DNA of 64,000 nucleotides from Spirochaetota bacterium (GTDB taxonomy: Bacteria > Spirochaetota > Spirochaetia > Treponematales > Treponemataceae). The notes beneath the pieces are model-generated. The model ran no database searches. It was given only the letters and a program-made list of their open reading frames with translations, and was not told where the DNA came from. Within the stretch, counting starts at the first letter, position 1. Each line of letters opens with the position of its first letter. Below are positions 39,521 to 47,594 of the stretch, piece after piece. The stretch lies in assembly GCA_023443865.1 (NCBI GenBank), contig JAEZST010000015.1, positions 62,001 to 126,000 of the forward strand. The letters run 5' to 3'. The translations under genes and the position numbers were made by a program.

Positions 39521-41233
39521 ATGGCCACGAATAATCCTGCGGAGGGGGGGATTCTTCCCACCGTTACAGAAAAAGAACTTCATGAGATGAACCGCCTCAT
39601 GGCGGATCGTCAATACCGGATAAAACTGCCCGGAAATCCCCTCCGGCCCGACCGTACCGACAAGGTAAATCCCGAATTTGTCCTTTATAGCCTCAATGAT
39701 TTTCTCGGGCATATCCAAAACTGCGTGGCCGCGACCCGGAAAATGATTCCCTATTCCGAAAACAGCTCGTTCAATACGCGATTCGCGTCTTCCGACCGGC
39801 TTACCTGGCGGCTTCTGAAGCTTACCGCGGACGTGGACCTCAGGTCCCTGAGCGGTCAGCTCCGTTCCCTGCAGGTACAGGCCCATGAACTCTCGGTTTC
39901 GCAGCTCGTGCCGTTTACGAAGGAACTATTCCGGTTTTTGATCCGCGCCTACTACCTTGGGGCGAATAACGTTGCGCGCCATTATCGGCACGCGTATTCC
40001 TGGATTCTGCGCGAATTGGTTCCCGCGGACTCCGAGGCCCTGAAAAACGACACGCTCACCGCCATCGACGAATGGCAGTACGTCTTTTCTACGGTCATTC
40101 CCGGCATGTATCCCCTGGTGCTCCGCATGTGCTCCCCGATTACGCTTCCCCTGAACAAGCTCTTCTATTCCAACGGCTCAAAGGTCCTTGCCTGGCTCGA
40201 TATGTCTCCCGACGAGGTCCTGATCCAATCGGGACAAACGCAGGATTTTTCGTCCGACTCCGACCCGAAAGCGCCGCCCGAACCGGAGGCGTCGGAAGAG
40301 GAATCCGCCCTGGACGAGGACGTCGTGGAGGGCCTTGAGCTTCTGGAGACGCTCTTTCCCGAGGCGGGCTGGACGGCGCTGGAGGGTATGCCGGACATGT
40401 GCCCTTATTTTCAGCCGATTTTGCACGTTCCCGACGCCTTCGTTCAGCTATCGCCGGACAATCCGCTGCATCAGACCATGATCCTCTTTTGGATTCTCCG
40501 GGAATTTTTCCAAGGCATGCGGCATATCGTTTTCGAGCCGCAGTCGCCGGATAACGCCTTTGACGAGGCGGTCGACGTGTCGCAAATCCTTGAGGACTGG
40601 GTGCTCTATCAGGAAGCGGTCTTCGACAAGGAATTCAGCACCGACCTAAAGTCGTATACCCACCAGATTTATACGCAGCCCGATTTCAACAAGACGCCCT
40701 ACGGCCGAAAGCTGCTCTCTAACCTCTATTCAACGATAAAGGCCATGTTCTTGCCGTATTTTGACATTCGGATGTACGGTACCACGAAAACCTCAAAAGA
40801 CGACCGATTGCCCTCATTCCACCTGCGCGTGAAGCAGCTGTACCGGGTCATGTCGCGTTTATGCGCCGAGTTCGACGCGGTCGCGCCGGGAACGGACTTG
40901 AACGGGACCGCGAGCGTGCCGGGAATAGCGAATCCCTGGGAACCGTACCGCTTTGAGATTCCCAACGTCGTTTCGAAGCGGCTTGAGGCGCTGTACGGCG
41001 GCAAAACCTCGCGGCTGAGGACAAACGCCTTTTTGATTAAAAAGAGTTTCGCGATTCTCGCGGTATTGAATTGGTGGATCAACGACAAGGACAGTTACGC
41101 GTACCGCTTCGCCCCCGAATACCTGTATCGGGTGGTAGAACCGGGCAGCCCGGTTCCCGCGTTCGGGGTTAACTCCCGCAGCGATACTGACGCGCTTTTC
41201 GCGCGCGTGGTTCGTCAGCGGCTTTCCCTATAG
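39521..41233 (+). CDS. Conserved protein of unknown function (570 aa)
   Basis: I do not recognise a family. The 570-aa protein is largely helical and has no signal peptide or clear membrane segment. Visible features: LADRQYRIKL near the start; a helical block around residues 100-240; an acidic patch (PEPEASEEESALDEDVVEG, about 255-275); MFLPYFDIRMYG near residue 410; and a K-rich region with RLRTNAFLIKKSF near 505. The last 100 residues are aromatic-rich. It probably shares a transcript with the DUF2804 gene. Nothing in the sequence shows catalysis. Confidence 0.7.
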   Translation: MATNNPAEGGILPTVTEKELHEMNRLMADRQYRIKLPGNPLRPDRTDKVNPEFVLYSLNDFLGHIQNCVAATRKMIPYSENSSFNTRFASSDRLTWRLLKLTADVDLRSLSGQLRSLQVQAHELSVSQLVPFTKELFRFLIRAYYLGANNVARHYRHAYSWILRELVPADSEALKNDTLTAIDEWQYVFSTVIPGMYPLVLRMCSPITLPLNKLFYSNGSKVLAWLDMSPDEVLIQSGQTQDFSSDSDPKAPPEPEASEEESALDEDVVEGLELLETLFPEAGWTALEGMPDMCPYFQPILHVPDAFVQLSPDNPLHQTMILFWILREFFQGMRHIVFEPQSPDNAFDEAVDVSQILEDWVLYQEAVFDKEFSTDLKSYTHQIYTQPDFNKTPYGRKLLSNLYSTIKAMFLPYFDIRMYGTTKTSKDDRLPSFHLRVKQLYRVMSRLCAEFDAVAPGTDLNGTASVPGIANPWEPYRFEIPNVVSKRLEALYGGKTSRLRTNAFLIKKSFAILAVLNWWINDKDSYAYRFAPEYLYRVVEPGSPVPAFGVNSRSDTDALFARVVRQRLSL

Positions 41234-41275
41234 GCCGACGGCTCCGACTTTCATCGGGCCGTCGCGCGTCCCATG

Positions 41276-42112
41276 CTATAGCTGCTTTCCCGTTTTTATT
41301 TTTTCGTTGAACCGTTCCAGGGCCTTGCCCTCAAGGCCCGAGGGCGAGCCGTCGAGGAGCCGGCGCAGGGCGGCCATTTCCTCGCTCGAGAAGTTGACGC
41401 CTCCCTTTTGGTGGCGCTCGAACGACGCCGTCGCGAGGGGCGCGACTTTTCTGCATATATCGAGCATGACCTCCGCGTAGGCGCGAATCTCCTTTTGCGC
41501 GTGGGAATCGCACCGTAAGCGGAGGAAATGGAAGAGGTTATGCAAGTCGATCTGCCAGTACCATTCGGTATAGGCGGAAAGGGGCAGGTTGATCCGGGCG
41601 AGCTCCCGTGCGATATTCGATTCAATTAAGCCTTCGTATTCCGCGAAAGCCGATTCTTGGGCCGATTTCATGGCTTCGCGGACCCGCTCGACGGTCTCGA
41701 CGGCTACCGCTTCTTCCGACCGGCCCTGCTTGTTGTCGGCGCTTTGAAACGCGACGTCTTCCGGCGCGGGAACGTAACATTCGTTCCTCATTATCGAATA
41801 GCGGCCGGAAATTTCGTTCACGCGGGCCGTCCGGTGGCGAATCCACTGCCGCGCCACGAAAATGGGGAGCTTGACGTGAAAGGTCAGAATAACCTGCTCG
41901 AAGGGAGAGGTGTGCTGGTGACGGAGAAGATAGTCGATAAGGGCGCCGTCTTCCCGGACCGTTTTCGTTCCTTCCCCGTAGGATACCCGCGCCGATTGAA
42001 CGATACGCGAATCGCCGCCCATATAATCGACCAGCCGCACGAAACCCTTATCGAGTACCGGTATTTCCCTGTCGAGGATAGCCTCTGCTTCCTGAATAAT
42101 ACAATGTGCCAT
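41276..42112 (-). CDS. thyX: FAD-dependent thymidylate synthase ThyX
   Basis: A 278-aa flavoenzyme with the ThyX motif RHRTARVNEISGRYS (about residues 92-106). The N-terminal VLDKGFVRLVDYMGGDSRIVQSARVSYGEG and the C-terminal LHNLFHFLRLRCDSHAQKEIRAYAE are also typical. It makes dTMP from dUMP using methylene-tetrahydrofolate and FAD. No classical thyA is in the window. The ATG has no evident ribosome site. Its gene ends 42 bp from the convergent 570-aa gene. Confidence 0.96.
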   Translation of the reverse strand: MAHCIIQEAEAILDREIPVLDKGFVRLVDYMGGDSRIVQSARVSYGEGTKTVREDGALIDYLLRHQHTSPFEQVILTFHVKLPIFVARQWIRHRTARVNEISGRYSIMRNECYVPAPEDVAFQSADNKQGRSEEAVAVETVERVREAMKSAQESAFAEYEGLIESNIARELARINLPLSAYTEWYWQIDLHNLFHFLRLRCDSHAQKEIRAYAEVMLDICRKVAPLATASFERHQKGGVNFSSEEMAALRRLLDGSPSGLEGKALERFNEKIKTGKQL

Positions 42113-42170
42113 GGCAAAGAGTATATCGCGGCATAAACGCGTTGTACAGCTCGGCGGGAAGGCTCCGCTA

Positions 42171-42200
42171 TTGACATGCTGAACCGTTTCACGCTATTGT
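42171..42200 (+). promoter_or_regulatory. Promoter of the tRNA cluster
   Basis: A perfect TTGACA (42171-42176), 18 bp, then TATTGT (42195-42200). The first tRNA begins 13 bp further on. Confidence 0.6.
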
Positions 42201-42212
42201 TAGTAGCACTTT

Positions 42213-42297
42213 GGAGCGGTGTCCGAGCGGTTTAAGGAGGCGGTCTTGAAAACCGTTGTGCCGAAAGGTACCGGGGGTTCGAATCCCCCCTGCTCCG
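42213..42297 (+). tRNA. tRNA-Ser(TGA)
   Basis: An 85-nt class II tRNA with a long variable arm. The acceptor stem GGAGCGG pairs with CTGCTCC (one G-T). Anticodon TGA is at 42247-42249 in the loop CTTGAAA; the T-arm is GGGGG-TTCGAAT-CCCCC. The 3' CCA is not encoded. It reads UCA and other UCN codons. Confidence 0.95.
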
Positions 42298-42335
42298 GTT
42301 TACAACCGGGACAACCGTACTGAATTGCGTCTTTT

Positions 42336-42423
42336 GGAGCGGTGCGAGAGAGGCCGAATCGGGCTCCCTGCTAAGGAGTTGTGCCCCAAAAGGGTACCGG
42401 GGGTTCGAATCCCCCCTGCTCCG
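42336..42423 (+). tRNA. tRNA-Ser(GCT)
   Basis: An 88-nt class II tRNA with the same acceptor and T-arm as the preceding tRNA-Ser. Anticodon GCT is at 42370-42372 in the loop CTGCTAA, read between stems GCTCC and GGAGT. It serves AGC and AGU codons. CCA is not encoded. Confidence 0.95.
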
Positions 42424-42451
42424 GATTGACAGTTAGCCTGTCACCATTTTT

Positions 42452-42525
42452 GAGACTATAGCTCAGCTGGATAGAGCGTCAGATTGCGGATCTGAAGGCC
42501 GGTGGTTCGAACCCACTTAGTCTCA
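42452..42525 (+). tRNA. tRNA-Arg(GCG)
   Basis: A 74-nt class I tRNA. Acceptor GAGACTA pairs with TAGTCTC; D-arm GCTCAGCTGGATAGAGC; anticodon stem TCAGA/TCTGA with loop TTGCGGA; anticodon GCG at 42486-42488. Most bacteria read the CGN box with an ACG (inosine) tRNA, so an unmodified GCG gene is notable. It is followed by a terminator. Confidence 0.9.
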
Positions 42526-42526
42526 T

Positions 42527-42553
42527 AGGCTGTCTTACGGGGCAGCCTTTTTT
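42527..42553 (+). terminator. Rho-independent terminator after tRNA-Arg
   Basis: AGGCTG and CAGCCT pair across a 10-base loop, followed by a T run. A short GACC-TTCG-GGTC hairpin (42562-42573) follows just before the next tRNA. Confidence 0.75.
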
Positions 42554-42577
42554 GACGCGAAGACCTTCGGGTCGATT

Positions 42578-42662
<85 letters not shown>

Positions 42663-42688
42663 GCACACCTTTTGATTTGGAAGACGCT

Positions 42689-42757
42689 AGGGATTCGAAC
42701 CGAAGCCCTCGCCGACCGAATGGGAGGGTGAGGCGGCCGGAGCCGCCGCAAGAGGGC
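42689..42757 (+). repeat. Structured tRNA-linked repeat, copy A
   Basis: A 69-bp element 27 bp after tRNA-Ser(CGA) and about 88 percent identical by eye to the copy at 42945-43012. It begins with GGGATTCGAACC, the reverse complement of 12 bases of the tRNA T-arm (42641-42652). Then come an outer stem GCCCTC/GAGGGC and an inner hairpin GGCGGC-CGGA-GCCGCC. Stem changes between copies are compensated, which argues for a conserved RNA or DNA fold. Confidence 0.75.
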
Positions 42758-42826
42758 GCAGTCATGATCCGGGCTACGGTTCGGGGCTTGAAAGCTTTCC
42801 CTTTCTCCGGGTTGCGTTTCTTTATT

Positions 42827-42913
42827 GGAGAGATGTCCGAGTGGTCGAAGGTGCACGCTTGGAAGGCGTGTGTGCTCGAGAGAGTACCGAGGGTTCGAAT
42901 CCCTCTCTCTCCG
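42827..42913 (+). tRNA. tRNA-Ser(GGA)
   Basis: An 87-nt class II tRNA; acceptor GGAGAGA/TCTCTCC, anticodon GGA at 42861-42863 between stems CACGC and GCGTG. It reads UCC and UCU. Its last 18 bases plus the following 6 are duplicated at 43056-43079. CCA is not encoded. Confidence 0.95.
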
Positions 42914-42919
42914 CTATTT
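42896..42919 (+). repeat. Direct repeat of the tRNA-Ser(GGA) 3' end, left copy
   Basis: A 24-bp sequence, CGAATCCCTC...CTATTT, spanning the end of tRNA-Ser(GGA). It is repeated exactly at 43056-43079, 160 bp on. The enclosed segment holds structured repeat copy B. This is the form of an attachment-site duplication or of an unequal tandem duplication. Confidence 0.85.
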
Positions 42920-42944
42920 AATGCGGATTTTTCCCGTTAGTCCC

Positions 42945-43012
42945 GAGGGATTCGAACCGAAGCCCCGCCGACCGAACGGGAGGACAAGGCGGCTGGAGCC
43001 GCCGGCAGGGGC
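42945..43012 (+). repeat. Structured tRNA-linked repeat, copy B
   Basis: Starts with GAGGGATTCGAACC, the exact reverse complement of 14 bases of the tRNA-Ser(GGA) T-arm (42892-42905). Then comes an outer stem GCCCC (42962-42966) with GGGGC (43008-43012) and an inner hairpin GGCGGC-TGGA-GCCGCC (42988-43003). Same order and size as copy A. Confidence 0.75.
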
Positions 43013-43055
43013 GTAGGCGGGTTGATCGCGAGGCCAGGACGGCCGAGCGTGAAAC

Positions 43056-43079
43056 CGAATCCCTCTCTCTCCGCTATTT
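43056..43079 (+). repeat. Direct repeat of the tRNA-Ser(GGA) 3' end, right copy
   Basis: Exact 24-bp copy of 42896-42919. The preceding bases (GGCCGAGCG...) do not form a complete tRNA, so this is only a tRNA 3' fragment. Confidence 0.85.
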
Positions 43080-43114
43080 CTTACGGAACGTTTGCGGTTC
43101 ATTCGAACCGGGGA

Positions 43115-43243
43115 CCTTTCCGAATAGCCCAGGTCCTATGCAAGGCATCGTTGCCGGACTCCGCCAGGTCCGGAAGGAAGCAACGGCAGGCAGCGTATGA
43201 CTGTGCCGTAGTGTACCTGGGCTGCTCGGAAGGGTTTTTTTTT
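43115..43243 (+). ncRNA. ffs: Signal recognition particle RNA (small bacterial type) with terminator
   Basis: The ends pair over about 20 bases (CCTTTCCGA..AGCCCAGGT near 43115-43134 with ACCTGGGCTGCTCGGAAGGG at 43215-43234). The conserved Ffh-binding tip CAGGTCCGGAAGGAAGCA (about 43165-43182) contains the GGAA-type tetraloop and asymmetric loop. The mature RNA would be about 120 nt, followed directly by nine T. With Ffh it targets membrane proteins to the translocon. Confidence 0.92.
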
Positions 43244-43290
43244 GCCCAACACCGTCCCCATAACCCCCCGCGCCGTGATAAGCTCAACCC

Positions 43291-45060
43291 GTGACTTTTT
43301 TACTCGCGGGCATTAACGCCAAATTCATTCAATCCAACCTCGCCATCCGGCTTATCCGCGCCTATGCCGATCGTTTCTCCCGCCGCGTGAGAGACGGGGA
43401 CGCGCGGGTGCGAATCGCGGAGTGGAACGTAAATACGCAAACCGACGCGATCGTACGGGGCATTTACGAGCACGGGGCAGACGCGGTTATTTTTTCAACG
43501 TATATCTGGAATCGGGAGACCGTTATCCGCGCGGCGGAGGACTTGCGCGCGATCGATCCCGATTTGATCATCGGGGCCGGTGGGCCCGAGGTTTCGTACC
43601 GACCGGAGCGGGCCTTTACCGATTGCCCCTCCCTCGATTTTATCATTATTGGCGAAGGGGAGCGTACGTTCTCCGAGCTCGCAGACCGAATGGCCGATCG
43701 GGGAACGTCTACGGGCGGGGTTACCCGGGAAGGAGCCTTCGAGGCGTTGGCGGCGACGGCCGGCATCGCGTTTCGGACCCGAACGGGGGGAATACAACGG
43801 ACCGAAAGCAGGCCCCTGGCGGAGGATCTCGGCGAGATTCCCTTCCCCTACGGCTTTCCGGACGACGCGCTTGACCCCGCGAACCGCATAGTATATTACG
43901 AATCCAGCAGGGGTTGCCCCTATTCCTGCGCGTATTGCCTTTCTTCCATAGAGCGTTCGGTTCGGTTTTATCCCTTGGAACGCGTTTTTTCCGATCTCGA
44001 TTACTTTCTGGACCGTCGCTGGCCCCTGGTGAAATTCGTTGACCGTACCTTTAACGTCAATCCGCCCCGCTATCGCGCGATATGGGACCATATACGGGAG
44101 CGGTATAACGGGGTAACGCGGTTTCATTTCGAGATCGCGGCGGATATGCTCGGGAGCGAGGATTTTTCACTTCTGGAACGGATGCCGGAGGGATCCATTC
44201 AGTTTGAGGTCGGGATACAAAGCGCGAATCCCGATACCCTTCGCGCGGTGCGTCGCGTAACCGACCTTCGCCGCCTGGCGGATAACCTGCGCAGCCTTCC
44301 CCCCGCCATTCATTCGCACGTGGACCTTATCGCGGGCCTGCCGCACGAGGACCTGGAATCGTTCGGGCGTTCCTTCGACTACGCCTTCGCCCTGTCCGCG
44401 GACGTGGTTCAGCTCGGTTTTTTGAAAGTACTCGAGGGAACGGAAATGGAACGTATCGCGCTTGAGAATCGGGGGTATAAATGGTCCCCGTATCCGCCCT
44501 ATGAAATTCTCCGCACCTCGGATATTGACTACCCGGGGCTGCTGCTGCTCAAGGACGTTGAACATGTTGTGGATAACCTGTGGAATTCCGGCGTATTCAC
44601 CCGCGCTTTGCGGTATTTAACCGAACGCCAGGCTTCCGCATTCGCCTTTTTCAGGGAATTATCGGGGTTTATCAGGGCATGGTTTCCCGACGGCGATTTG
44701 TTTTTACCGCGGCGTCATTGGGATACGTTTTCCTGCCTTGCGGGCTATATCGCTACAACGGGATTCCCAGAGGCCCTGGAATGGCTTAAATTCGATTTTT
44801 TCATGCAGGTAAAGCCCGGAAGGCTCCCCGATTGGATAGTACGGAACCATTCAAAGGACGCGCACGATTCGGCCCTAGAATCGACGGGCTTTTTGGAGCG
44901 GTGCGGCGGCGTTCGCCGGATAGCCTACGCCCGTAGCGAATTCGAGATATTCGATTTCGGGGACGGAACGGGACCGGCGGGCTATCTATTCACCTATCCC
45001 TCTCCGGAAGAAAGAAGTTCCGGCACCCATTTCGCGAAAATACCGTATAATGGACGCTAA
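43291..45060 (+). CDS. B12-binding radical SAM protein (DUF4080-type)
   Basis: 589 aa, GTG start. The N-terminal cobalamin-binding-like domain (about 1-150) includes DAVIFSTYIWNRETV and PDLIIGAGGPEVSYRPE. The radical SAM core holds the cluster motif CPYSCAYC (about residues 209-216) and VKFVDRTFNVNPPRY. The C-terminal DUF4080-like part contains LPHEDLESF and CLAGYIATTGF. Such proteins are often methyltransferases or ring-forming enzymes, with no defined substrate here. It lies 47 bp after the SRP RNA terminator; no good Shine-Dalgarno precedes the GTG. Confidence 0.85.
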   Translation: MTFLLAGINAKFIQSNLAIRLIRAYADRFSRRVRDGDARVRIAEWNVNTQTDAIVRGIYEHGADAVIFSTYIWNRETVIRAAEDLRAIDPDLIIGAGGPEVSYRPERAFTDCPSLDFIIIGEGERTFSELADRMADRGTSTGGVTREGAFEALAATAGIAFRTRTGGIQRTESRPLAEDLGEIPFPYGFPDDALDPANRIVYYESSRGCPYSCAYCLSSIERSVRFYPLERVFSDLDYFLDRRWPLVKFVDRTFNVNPPRYRAIWDHIRERYNGVTRFHFEIAADMLGSEDFSLLERMPEGSIQFEVGIQSANPDTLRAVRRVTDLRRLADNLRSLPPAIHSHVDLIAGLPHEDLESFGRSFDYAFALSADVVQLGFLKVLEGTEMERIALENRGYKWSPYPPYEILRTSDIDYPGLLLLKDVEHVVDNLWNSGVFTRALRYLTERQASAFAFFRELSGFIRAWFPDGDLFLPRRHWDTFSCLAGYIATTGFPEALEWLKFDFFMQVKPGRLPDWIVRNHSKDAHDSALESTGFLERCGGVRRIAYARSEFEIFDFGDGTGPAGYLFTYPSPEERSSGTHFAKIPYNGR

Positions 45061-45077
45061 GGACCGAGGAGGAAACC

Positions 45078-45548
45078 ATGGACGCCGCGATTATTAACCC
45101 CTTTTTAAATGCCGCGATTGGCGTTTTCGAGAATATGTTCGGGATATCGCCCCAACCCGGCGCGCCATACCTCATGGAGGGCGAAATAAACCATCGATGG
45201 GATACGTCGGGCGTTCTCGGCATTACGGGCGACTATCACGGGTTGGTGGGCTTTCGCCTTTCCCGTATCCTCGGAGACAAAATGCTCCAGAAAACCGGCA
45301 TTAAAACGGAGTCCGAAAGCGAGCGGGAGGAGACGGTCTACGGCATGGTCGGCGAGTTGACGAATATCATTTCTGGAAACGCTTCTTCCGCCATCGATCA
45401 CGCCTCGATCGATATTTCGCCTCCCCTGGTGATTCGGGGCGAACACCATCAAATAACCTGGCCGAAGGGCATTCCGGTGATCGCCATTCCCTTCGCCTCT
45501 CCCCTGGGTCCCTTTGAGGTAGACGTTTGCATGATTAAGCGGAAATAA
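45078..45548 (+). CDS. cheX: Chemotaxis phosphatase CheX
   Basis: A 156-aa CheC/CheX/FliY-family protein with the catalytic ExxN motif in MVGELTNIISGNASS (about residues 90-105), present once as in CheX. It removes phosphate from CheY-P, the main signal-ending route in spirochaetes. Excellent AGGAGG ribosome site; 17 bp after the radical SAM gene and 80 bp before a chemoreceptor gene, in line with a chemotaxis role. A TATAAT at 45046-45051 may give it its own promoter. Confidence 0.9.
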   Translation: MDAAIINPFLNAAIGVFENMFGISPQPGAPYLMEGEINHRWDTSGVLGITGDYHGLVGFRLSRILGDKMLQKTGIKTESESEREETVYGMVGELTNIISGNASSAIDHASIDISPPLVIRGEHHQITWPKGIPVIAIPFASPLGPFEVDVCMIKRK

Positions 45549-45628
45549 TTTCGGTATTTCCAGCCCGGTTTCCCGGGCAAAAAAGCGCCCCGCGGTATTA
45601 TACTTATGGAAAACCCCGGGGGGGCTCA

Positions 45629-47452
45629 ATGTTAAAATTCGCCAAATCGCTTCGCTTCAGGTTCTATTCCCTTTCAATCGTATTTCTCGCGGGCCTCGCG
45701 TGTATGATCTCCTACGTGACCGTTCGGTCCATGGTTTCGACCGTTACCGAAATATCGGCCGAGAACGGGCTTCCGATCGTGGAAAAGGTGGCGGAAGGAA
45801 TCGACGCGGAGCGATTCAAGGATTTTGCGGCGACTTTGGACATGACGAACCCCTGGTTCCTCGAGATACAGCGGTGGATGTTCGATATCAAGGACAATTC
45901 TGGCGCGGTCTACCTCTATACTATGGACCGAACCGCGAGCGGCGCCTATCGCTTCGTAATAGACGGCAGCGCGCCGCTGGATCGGCCGGACGACCTTTCG
46001 GCCCCCGGCGACGAGGAAAACACCGCCGGTTACGGCGACGCCTTTTTTAGATGCTTCGACGAGGGCGTCGCCACGTCGACGGAATTGGTATACCAGCAAG
46101 GGTGGGGTTGGCTCATTTCGATATACGCGCCCATTAAGGATTCCGCTGGCAACGTCGTGGGAATAGTGGGGTGCGATTACAGCGGGGAGACCCTACACGA
46201 GGCGATACTGAAATTCATCCGGACGCAGCTCATCGTGGGCGCCCTGAGCCTCATTCTGGCCATCGCGCTAATCTCCTTCCTTTCTTCCCTCGTTTTCGGG
46301 CGCATTAAGAGGATATCCGAGCCGTTCGGGAAACTATCCCAGGGGAAGGGAGACCTGACCGTTTCTATCCCGGTTCAGGGCTCGAACGAGATTTCGATAC
46401 TCGCCGAGAATTTCAACTCCTTTCAGGAAACCCTTCGAGGCATGGTATTGGCGATCAAAGAATCCGTTTCGAATCTCAAGGCCATGGGCGAAACGCTGTA
46501 TGAGGATTCGGGAAAGACCGAGGAAGCCACCCTTTCCCTCGTGGACGACCTGGAGGGGATCAAGTCGTGCGCCTCCCGGCAGGACGGCATGTCGGCCGAG
46601 ACGTTCAGGGAAATATCGGAACTTGAGAAACGAATCGAGTCCCTGGATTATCAGGTGGTATCCCAGTCCAAATCGCTGAACGCCGCCGTGAAGTCTATCC
46701 ATGGCATGACCGACGGCTTGGCGGAGATGGGGTTGACGATCGAGAAAATAGCCGCCGAATACCGTACCCTTGTAGCGGACTCCGAGCGGGGAATGGAGCT
46801 TGAAGGCCGCGTCGCCTCGCTCGTGGAAGAGGTAATCAGGCATTCGGAGGGGCTTTCCGAGGCGAATACGCTCATCAAGGCCATCGCGGACCAGACAAAT
46901 CTGTTGGCCATGAACGCGGCGATCGAGGCGGCGCACGCCGGAGAGGCGGGCAAGGGTTTTGCGGTGGTAGCCGACGAGATTCGGAAGCTCGCCTCCACGT
47001 CTCTCGACCAGTCACACTCGATAAGCGGCCTTTTGCAGGATATCGGGGGGCAGCTTTCGGGAATCGTGGAGGCCACCGAACGTTCGTTGGAAAGCTTTTC
47101 GGGCATTAACGGAAAGATCGGCACCCTTGACGGCATGGTTAACGCCCTATTCAAGAGCATTTCCCGCCAAAACGGGGATTCCCAACGGGTTTTGGGCAAT
47201 ATTGGCTCGGTGGATTCGGGGTTCGCGATCGTTTCGCGGGAATCCCATTCGATCGCCGAGGAAGTTACGGCCATGCACGCTCAGGTGGAAGCGCTCCGCG
47301 ACGCGTCTCGGGACATTCTGGATAGCGTGAGCCACGCCCACGGCACGGCGGACCGGCTGCGGGGCATCGTGTCCGGGTTCGGCATGGCCGCGGAACTGAA
47401 CAACGAGAGCCTGAACGGCGTGAGCGGGGCCGTTGACCAGTTCACGGTATAA
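45629..47452 (+). CDS. Methyl-accepting chemotaxis protein
   Basis: 607 aa. One helix near residues 13-33, an external sensor domain (about 34-195) of Cache-like appearance (NPWFLEIQRWMFDIKDNSGAVYLYTMDR, YAPIKDSAGNVVGIVGCDYSGE) and a second helix at about 200-222. Then HAMP (GRIKRISEPFGKLSQGKGDLT) and a cytoplasmic signalling domain with the conserved tip DQTNLLAMNAAIEAAHAGEAGKGFAVVADEIRKLA. It senses a small external ligand and controls CheA. Downstream of cheX on the same strand. Confidence 0.93.
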   Translation: MLKFAKSLRFRFYSLSIVFLAGLACMISYVTVRSMVSTVTEISAENGLPIVEKVAEGIDAERFKDFAATLDMTNPWFLEIQRWMFDIKDNSGAVYLYTMDRTASGAYRFVIDGSAPLDRPDDLSAPGDEENTAGYGDAFFRCFDEGVATSTELVYQQGWGWLISIYAPIKDSAGNVVGIVGCDYSGETLHEAILKFIRTQLIVGALSLILAIALISFLSSLVFGRIKRISEPFGKLSQGKGDLTVSIPVQGSNEISILAENFNSFQETLRGMVLAIKESVSNLKAMGETLYEDSGKTEEATLSLVDDLEGIKSCASRQDGMSAETFREISELEKRIESLDYQVVSQSKSLNAAVKSIHGMTDGLAEMGLTIEKIAAEYRTLVADSERGMELEGRVASLVEEVIRHSEGLSEANTLIKAIADQTNLLAMNAAIEAAHAGEAGKGFAVVADEIRKLASTSLDQSHSISGLLQDIGGQLSGIVEATERSLESFSGINGKIGTLDGMVNALFKSISRQNGDSQRVLGNIGSVDSGFAIVSRESHSIAEEVTAMHAQVEALRDASRDILDSVSHAHGTADRLRGIVSGFGMAAELNNESLNGVSGAVDQFTV

Positions 47453-47543
47453 GAGACCGAACGCCCCGCTTTGCGCCGGCTTCGCGGGGGCTCCGCGCGG
47501 CCCGAACGCGCGCCCCTATGGCCCTTTCTGCCTCGGATAAAAA

Positions 47544-47580
47544 AAGCCCTCCCGGTTTTCCGGAAGGGCTTAATTTTTTT
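47544..47580. terminator. Bidirectional terminator between the chemoreceptor and nifJ
   Basis: AAGCCCT and AGGGCTT form a stem (with further pairs) flanked by A on the left and T on the right, so it can stop transcription from both convergent genes. Confidence 0.8.
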
Positions 47581-47594
47581 ACGCTACGCGATTC

